In this document: in pieces, positions 37,238 through 41,716 of the stretch
Position numbering within the stretch: the stretch's first letter is position 1
How the letters are laid out: each line of letters starts with the position of its first letter
DNA from: Hyphomicrobiales bacterium
GTDB lineage: Bacteria; Pseudomonadota; Alphaproteobacteria; Rhizobiales; Rhizobiaceae
Length of the DNA: 41,716 nucleotides
Direction of reading: 5' to 3'
Assembly (NCBI GenBank): GCA_900473915.1
Contig: UCNG01000030.1
Coordinates: 1 to 41,716, forward strand
Made by a program: the position numbers and the translations under genes
Notes under the pieces: generated by a model
What the model was told of the DNA's origin: nothing
Databases searched by the model: none
The model's input: only the letters and a program-made list of their open reading frames with translations

Positions 37238-37585
37238 TTATTTATAAGGATCGAGCGACTTACCGCCTTTGGTGTTCTTGTCGACTGTCAACTTGTAAGA
37301 ACCTGCGGGGAATTTATATGGCGTGCATCGCAATAGTGCGCGTTTGAGGCTTTCCACTACTGCCCGCCCATAAGCCCCCGCGGGTTTCGGCGTTTCGGCG
37401 GTTATATCTACCAACTCACCTCGGCTATCTATTTCAACTAGCCAAACCAACTTTGGAGTTGGTCCCTCTGTATAGGGTCGGTTCCAGCACTTTTCTACCG
37501 CTGCGGCGAACTCCGCATCGCGGTCCTGCGCTTGCGCGCTCGTCACTACGAGCAGACCGCTCACTAAAATAATTCCCCACCGCAT
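37238..37585 (-). CDS. Periplasmic TolA C-terminal-like protein
   Basis: 115 residues from ATG 37585 (ATG 37597 is an alternative). Signal peptide MRWGIILVSGLLVVTSAQAQ, then VEKCWNRP...LVWLVEIDSRGELVDITAETPKPAGAYGRAVVESLKRALLRCTPYKFP, the pattern of the TolA C-terminal domain with its paired cysteines. TolA is the receptor partner for some colicins and filamentous phages, so a free periplasmic domain could compete for such entry or disturb Tol function; that is inference. Its start region overlaps the divergent tape measure start. Confidence 0.75.
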   Translation of the reverse strand: MRWGIILVSGLLVVTSAQAQDRDAEFAAAVEKCWNRPYTEGPTPKLVWLVEIDSRGELVDITAETPKPAGAYGRAVVESLKRALLRCTPYKFPAGSYKLTVDKNTKGGKSLDPYK

Positions 37586-37595
37586 CGGATACCCC

Positions 37596-40010
37596 ATGGC
37601 CACTGACCTAGAGACACTTGTCGTCCAATTTTCAGCCGATTTCAAGAAGCTAGAGAACGCGATCAATCGGCAGCGTGGGCAATTCACGCGCCAGTTGGGC
37701 CAGATGGAGAAGTCAGCAAACGCAAGCGTGCAGCGCATAAATGCGGCGCTTGGCAATATCGGCAAGGGTACGATGCGAGATCTCGCCGCTCCCCTAACCG
37801 GCATTACTGCAGCTTTGGGTACGCGCGAGTTGATGCAGTATGCGGACGCGTGGACACAGGCGGGAAACCTCATTCGTGCGTCCGCGACCGCAGCGGGTGT
37901 TGGTGCTCGGTCGTTGAATGATTTGAAGGACGGGGCGAATGAAGCACGCACCAGTCTGGAGACGTATACAGAGCTTTATGCTCGTCTGATCAGATCTGCG
38001 TCTGGAGTTGCTAAGTCAGAAGAAGAGATCGCGCTCGCCACAAATCTAGTCGCCAAGGCGATGAAGGCCGGCGGCGCGTCAGCACAAGAACAACAAGCCT
38101 CGCTTATCCAGCTTGGTCAGGCACTAGGCTCGGGCGTGCTGCAGGGTGACGAACTCCGGTCATTGCGTGAAAACGCGCCAGTCATTGCGAAGGCAATCGC
38201 TGACGAATTTAAGGTTTCTATCGCCGGGCTTAAGAAGCTAGGTGAAGAGGGAAAACTTACTTCCGATCGTGTATTCAAGGCCATTCTGAACGCGCAGAAG
38301 CCAATTGAAGCGCAGTTCAAGGCAACGAACGCGACAATTGCAGACGCCTTCACTCAGCTCAACAATGAATTCACGGCCTATATCGGCAACGCCGACAAAT
38401 CGGCGGGCGCAAGTGCGCAGTTGGTTCACGCGCTGCAGTATGTTGCTGACAACTTCAAAGAAATTGCCGACGTCGTTGCGGCTTTTGCGACGGTTCTGAT
38501 TACCGCATTCACCGGACGGGCAATCGCCGGCGTCGTTGTCGGACTCGGTCAGGCTGTTGTTGCGTTGGGCTCATTCCTCACCGCACTACGCACCGGAACA
38601 AGTGTTGTTGCTGCATTTAGTGCTTCTCTGGGTCCGATTGGCCTTCTTGCAGGTGCAGCCGCTGGGGCAGTTTATCTGCTCTACAATAATATGTCGTCGG
38701 GCGACCGGGCGGCGAAATCCTTCAGTGATGCTATCGAGGCCAACAAAGCAGCGCTCGAAGGCGCCGCCTCAGCATCGCGACAGTACCAGACTGAACTGGT
38801 CAAACAGATCAGTTTGCAGTTGGAGGCGGCGAAATCAGCCGCGACGGCTGCCGATACAGCATTCGATGGTTGGCTAGCGAAAAGTCAGGCGCTTCGTAGT
38901 ATGGGGCTAGAATTCCAGCCCATTGAATCATTTGCCGCCGCTGCCAAGCAAACTGCGCAAAACGCTGGGAAAGCAGTCTATGAGTTAGAGAAGCAAAAAG
39001 CGCGCGCCGAAAAGATACTTGCCTCAACCCCATCGGGCTACGGCGGCGGTATCGCCACGACACCAGACGATAAGAAGAAGGGTCGAACGAAGAAAACTCC
39101 CGCCGAGCGTTTCGACAGCGACATTCAACGTATCGCCGACCGCACAGCCGCCCTTGTCGCAGAGACCGAAGCACAGCGCCAGATCAACCCGCTGATCAAC
39201 GACTATGGCTATGCCATGGAGAAGGCGCGCACAGAGCAAGAATTACTCAATGCGGCGCAAAAGGCGGGCGTGACGCTAACGCCCGAACTGCGGGCGCAGA
39301 TTGCCCAGACTGCAGACCAGTGGGCATTAGCTAGCGCAGAGGCTAATAAGCTTGCGGAGGCGCAGAACCGGATCAAGGAAACCGCTGAAGATATGGCGGC
39401 CTTCCAGAAGGATCTAGTTGGCGGGATTGCTGATGATTTCTTAAACGGTGCAAAGTCAGCAGAGATTTTCGCGAACGCTCTTGGCCGCATTGCACAAAAA
39501 CTAATCGATATCGGCCTTGCGAACATCTTCGATACCGACAAGGGCGGCTTCAATATCTTCAGCGCTCTTGGTGGAATCTTCCGAAAGAACGGTGGCCCGG
39601 TAAAGCGCGCCGGTGGCGGAATTGTGCGCGGTCCTGGCGGGCCGCGTGGCGATAAAATCCCGGCGATGCTGAGCGACGAGGAATTCGTCGTGAACGCGGC
39701 AGCTACGAAGCGCAACCGTGCATTGCTGGAAGCCATCAACAGCGGCCGTGTTATCGGACTTAAGGATGGCGGTTCTCCTTTGCGCGCGCCATCCATGCCG
39801 ATCCTGCGCTCATCTGCTGCGTCGCAGCAGGCCCAAGCCGGCATTGCCGATGTTCGTGTCTTTGTGGATCGCGACGGCAACTGGCAGGCCGAGGTCGAAC
39901 GCATCTCGCAGCGCAACGTCAAGCAGGGGCTGGCTTCCTACGATAAGTCGGGTGCCGTCCGGACCGCGCGCGATCTGCGGCAGGTAAATTCAAGAGGGTT
40001 GGTAAAGTAA
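37596..40010 (+). CDS. Tape measure protein
   Basis: 804 residues. Typical start (TDLETLVVQFSADFKKLENAINRQRGQFTRQLGQMEKSANASV) with coiled coil, the conserved tape measure domain at about 70-235 (YADAWTQAGNLIRASA, ARTSLETYTELYARLIRSASG, QALGSGVLQGDELRSLRENAPVIAKAIADEF), hydrophobic segments at about 285-365, and a C-terminal Gly-rich GGGIVRGPGGPRGDKIPAMLSDEEFVVNA. No lytic domain seen. ATG 37596 has no Shine-Dalgarno and shares its CATG with the divergent gene's alternative start. Confidence 0.92.
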   Translation: MATDLETLVVQFSADFKKLENAINRQRGQFTRQLGQMEKSANASVQRINAALGNIGKGTMRDLAAPLTGITAALGTRELMQYADAWTQAGNLIRASATAAGVGARSLNDLKDGANEARTSLETYTELYARLIRSASGVAKSEEEIALATNLVAKAMKAGGASAQEQQASLIQLGQALGSGVLQGDELRSLRENAPVIAKAIADEFKVSIAGLKKLGEEGKLTSDRVFKAILNAQKPIEAQFKATNATIADAFTQLNNEFTAYIGNADKSAGASAQLVHALQYVADNFKEIADVVAAFATVLITAFTGRAIAGVVVGLGQAVVALGSFLTALRTGTSVVAAFSASLGPIGLLAGAAAGAVYLLYNNMSSGDRAAKSFSDAIEANKAALEGAASASRQYQTELVKQISLQLEAAKSAATAADTAFDGWLAKSQALRSMGLEFQPIESFAAAAKQTAQNAGKAVYELEKQKARAEKILASTPSGYGGGIATTPDDKKKGRTKKTPAERFDSDIQRIADRTAALVAETEAQRQINPLINDYGYAMEKARTEQELLNAAQKAGVTLTPELRAQIAQTADQWALASAEANKLAEAQNRIKETAEDMAAFQKDLVGGIADDFLNGAKSAEIFANALGRIAQKLIDIGLANIFDTDKGGFNIFSALGGIFRKNGGPVKRAGGGIVRGPGGPRGDKIPAMLSDEEFVVNAAATKRNRALLEAINSGRVIGLKDGGSPLRAPSMPILRSSAASQQAQAGIADVRVFVDRDGNWQAEVERISQRNVKQGLASYDKSGAVRTARDLRQVNSRGLVK

Positions 40011-40621
40011 TGGCTGAACTTCTTCCTGTCGGCCTTCGTTATCAGCCAACTTTCCCGGTGCTGAATCGCCCGGTCTCTATGTCTCAGTATGGGGATCGGG
40101 CGATATCGGCGATTGAAAATGGCGACCCGTTCTGGACGTGGACGGCGAAAATAAAAGCGATGACGAACGCGCAGCGCCAGAGGCTCGAGGCCTTCATCGA
40201 TCGGTGCCGCGGCGGTCAGGTGACGGTGCACTATACCCCCAAGCATGTTTGCATTCCTCAAGCCTACTGGGGCGACGCAAGCAACCCGGCGATTGGCGGT
40301 ACGGCTTCACTGGGCGCGATCAACGGCAATACACTTACGTTAAACGGGGCCGCAGTGGGGTTGAAGCTGACGAACGGCGACTTGGTGGGCTTCACGATTG
40401 GCGACTACAACTTTATCGCCCGCATCGTTGCCGACGCCACAGCGGCTAGCACGAGCGTGCAGGTGAAAGTTGAGCCCTTTCTGCCGTCATACATCACTGT
40501 CGGCGCGACGGTGCGATTCAAAGACCCTGTTATGAATATGCGGCTCATGCCGCGGACATGGGAAATTGGCGAAGGCAAGTTTCCCGATGCGTCTTTTCAG
40601 CTCATTGAGGTGCCGAGATAG
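40010..40621 (+). CDS. Distal tail protein-like
   Basis: 203 residues. GLRYQPTFPVLNRPVSMSQYGDRAISAIENGDPFWTWTAKIKAM...AFIDRCRGGQVTVHY, a beta-rich middle and a C-terminus MNMRLMPRTWEIGEGKFPDASFQLIEVPR. The layout and place after the tape measure fit a distal tail/baseplate protein, but I do not recognise the exact family. ATG overlaps the preceding TAA. Confidence 0.7.
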   Translation: MAELLPVGLRYQPTFPVLNRPVSMSQYGDRAISAIENGDPFWTWTAKIKAMTNAQRQRLEAFIDRCRGGQVTVHYTPKHVCIPQAYWGDASNPAIGGTASLGAINGNTLTLNGAAVGLKLTNGDLVGFTIGDYNFIARIVADATAASTSVQVKVEPFLPSYITVGATVRFKDPVMNMRLMPRTWEIGEGKFPDASFQLIEVPR

Positions 40622-40626
40622 GCAGA

Positions 40627-40860
40627 TCACCGCTGTCGCCGAGCGCGAATAGCACGAATCCAGGTGTTGTTGAACATAATGGCCCCGATGGCCAACGCGA
40701 CGGCACCCATGGCGATCATGCCGATAGCCACGCCTTGGTCTCCGAACTGCTGATATAACCAGCCCGTTTTTTCTACTGCCTGGGCAGGATTTCCCAGGCG
40801 AAGAACACCTTGGATCAAGGCGCCAAAACCGACAATCAACATGCAAACGCTTCTAATCAT
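40627..40860 (-). CDS. Small two-segment membrane protein inserted in tail genes
   Basis: 77 residues. Two hydrophobic segments (about 5-22, VCMLIVGFGALIQGVLRLG, and about 44-67, GVAIGMIAMGAVALAIGAIMF) and a basic tail (RAIRARRQR). On the opposite strand between tail genes with its end 6 bases from the distal tail gene stop. Probably a lysogen-expressed cargo gene; superinfection exclusion is a possibility without direct evidence. Weak ribosome site. Confidence 0.65.
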   Translation of the reverse strand: MIRSVCMLIVGFGALIQGVLRLGNPAQAVEKTGWLYQQFGDQGVAIGMIAMGAVALAIGAIMFNNTWIRAIRARRQR

Positions 40861-40921
40861 GCCGGCCAGATATCAGCTGGGCGCGGTTGAATCCACCCTT
40901 TCATTGGTTTGACGGTAACCC

Positions 40922-41488
40922 ATGGCCTTTCCCGCACGTCTACAGCAACTGCTCAACGAGGGCAGGGGCAAGATCGCATCTGCCGTAAAGTTCGAGTTCG
41001 GCACCGGCACCTATGGCTTTTTCTCGGGCAAGGGCAGTGTCGATTATGGTGGCCTGACCTATCACGGCAACACCATCATCGATATCGATGAGCCAATGTA
41101 TGCGCTCGGCACAGCGGCCCAACCAGTCACCATGCGCCTGCCCGCTGCCGCCGATTTCGGCCTGACGCCGGATAAGCTCGGATTGATCGAGCAAGAAGAT
41201 TATAAAAATCGACCTGTTACGTTCTACGACTTTTATTTCGACCTCGACAACAACGCTTTCCTTCATGCCGAGCCGACCTGGTACGGCTATGTCGATTACA
41301 TCGACCACCGCGAAGAAAGCGACGAGGTCTGGTTAGAAGGCCACATTGAAACGGGCGCGGTCGACAACTTCCGCGAGGGCTACCGCTACGCCTCGCATGA
41401 GGACCAGCAGCTTGTGTCGCCCGGTGACATGCTTTTCGAATACGCCGCTAGGATCAAGAATGAGTTCTTCAAAATCAAATTCGGCTAG
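40922..41488 (+). CDS. Tail protein of the hub region (DUF2163-like)
   Basis: 188 residues. FPARLQQLLNEGRGKIASAVKFEFGTGTYGFFSGKGSVDYGGLTYHGNTIIDIDEP, then a beta-rich body and the C-terminal GYRYASHEDQQLVSPGDMLFEYAARIKN, which resembles the hub proteins preceding the NlpC/P60-type gene in gene transfer agents and related siphophages. Family name is tentative. ATG 40922, with no clear ribosome site (GGTAACCC). Confidence 0.65.
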   Translation: MAFPARLQQLLNEGRGKIASAVKFEFGTGTYGFFSGKGSVDYGGLTYHGNTIIDIDEPMYALGTAAQPVTMRLPAAADFGLTPDKLGLIEQEDYKNRPVTFYDFYFDLDNNAFLHAEPTWYGYVDYIDHREESDEVWLEGHIETGAVDNFREGYRYASHEDQQLVSPGDMLFEYAARIKNEFFKIKFG

Positions 41489-41716
41489 GGTCCCCGGTTG
41501 GGATCGGGCGTTGGAAGACCTTGCGACGGCTCATGTATCGATCGCGCCGGAATGGGGCGTTTCGGACTGCCTCATGACTGCCGCCGATGCCATCAAGGCC
41601 GTAACCGGCGAAGACCCGCTTGCTGAGTTTCGGGGTAAGTACAAGACCGAAGCCGGTGCGGCTCGCAAGATGCGCGCCAATGGCTGTGAGAACGTAAAGG
41701 ACGTATTCGAAACCTA
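41460..41716 (+). CDS. NlpC/P60-like tail protein (DUF6950 type), 5' part only
   Basis: First 85 codons; the window ends inside the gene. VPGWDRALEDLATAHVSIAPEWGVSDCLMTAADAIKAVTGEDPLAEFRGKYKTEAGAARKM has the WG-x-x-DC catalytic Cys motif and the following helix of DUF6950/NlpC-like proteins. In GTA-like phages it is the tail peptidase next to the hub. The start ATG 41460 lies inside the upstream gene, overlapping by 29 bases. Confidence 0.75.
   Translation, partial: MSSSKSNSARVPGWDRALEDLATAHVSIAPEWGVSDCLMTAADAIKAVTGEDPLAEFRGKYKTEAGAARKMRANGCENVKDVFET

Noticed and set aside
37586-37951. Longer N-terminal extension of the reverse TolA-like gene
   Set aside because: It lies fully antisense to the tape measure start, while a perfect signal peptide begins at 37585.
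1-41716. CRISPR arrays, insertion sequences or integrase attachment sites
   Set aside because: No regularly spaced repeats, transposase or integrase gene could be found; the element's ends are outside the window.

Overview
The window is most of a temperate, long-tailed (siphovirus-type, HK97-like) phage, probably a prophage of an alphaproteobacterium of the Hyphomicrobiales (Rhizobiales, for example the Brucella/Ochrobactrum or Rhizobium branch). Support comes from the LexA-type repressor with divergent early promoters, the HNH-TerS-TerL-portal-protease-capsid order, tail genes that resemble gene transfer agent genes, an alpha-r14-type sRNA (a family known from rhizobia and relatives), and the general GC and codon character. 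No integrase and no lysis gene is visible, so the element continues beyond both ends.

Layout. (1) 35-2720, minus strand: a left operon of seven small genes, mostly of unknown function, one with an OmpR-type winged helix, driven by a sigma70-like promoter (2796-2824) that is overlaid by repressor-like operators. (2) 2951-3970: repressor operon on the minus strand with an intrinsic terminator, and a divergent rightward promoter with the same operators. (3) 3971-20488, plus strand: a leader, then small HTH and membrane proteins, then a replication/recombination set: RecA-like AAA ATPase, DUF669 (ssDNA-binding type), a phage DnaN clamp, a Cas4-like Fe-S nuclease, an SF2 helicase that ends in an SSB-type acidic tip, Gp157, an SNF2 helicase, a DNA methyltransferase and a PrimPol-ATPase primase. 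The phage brings a clamp, primase and helicases but no visible polymerase, so it probably borrows the host replicase.

This plus-strand array is broken by minus-strand insertions: a small unknown gene (10480-10962), an alpha-r14/NfeR1-like sRNA with three CCUCCUCCC loops and a second short transcription unit (12865-13146), and an SRA-like/HNH endonuclease with two small paralogous proteins (16894-18273).

(4) 20489-23445: an accessory region of lower coding density with a lipoprotein, an LprI-like periplasmic protein, a secreted Gly-rich protein, two small proteins and a T4 DenV-like pyrimidine dimer glycosylase. It is followed by a 500-base gene-free stretch rich in repeats and palindromes (23446-23966). 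(5) 23967-25473: VRR-NUC protein, a small protein and a possible late regulator. (6) 25474-26626: hairpins, DUF983 and DUF883 membrane proteins, a tRNA-Met-like gene and a tRNA-Lys anticodon-arm copy. (7) 26627-41716: packaging, head, connector and tail genes up to the hub/NlpC-like region, cut by the window end. Cargo genes sit inside this module: a secreted His-rich protein (33229-33552), a low-GC PD-(D/E)XK nuclease plus TolA-like periplasmic protein on the opposite strand (36178-37597), and an opposite-strand membrane protein (40627-40860).

Most interesting points: the sRNA pair, the helicase with an SSB tip, a recurring [AVPSG]NDN tetrapeptide in unrelated early proteins, the two reverse-oriented nuclease cassettes as candidate anti-phage cargo, and a probable -1 frameshift in the tail chaperone gene.
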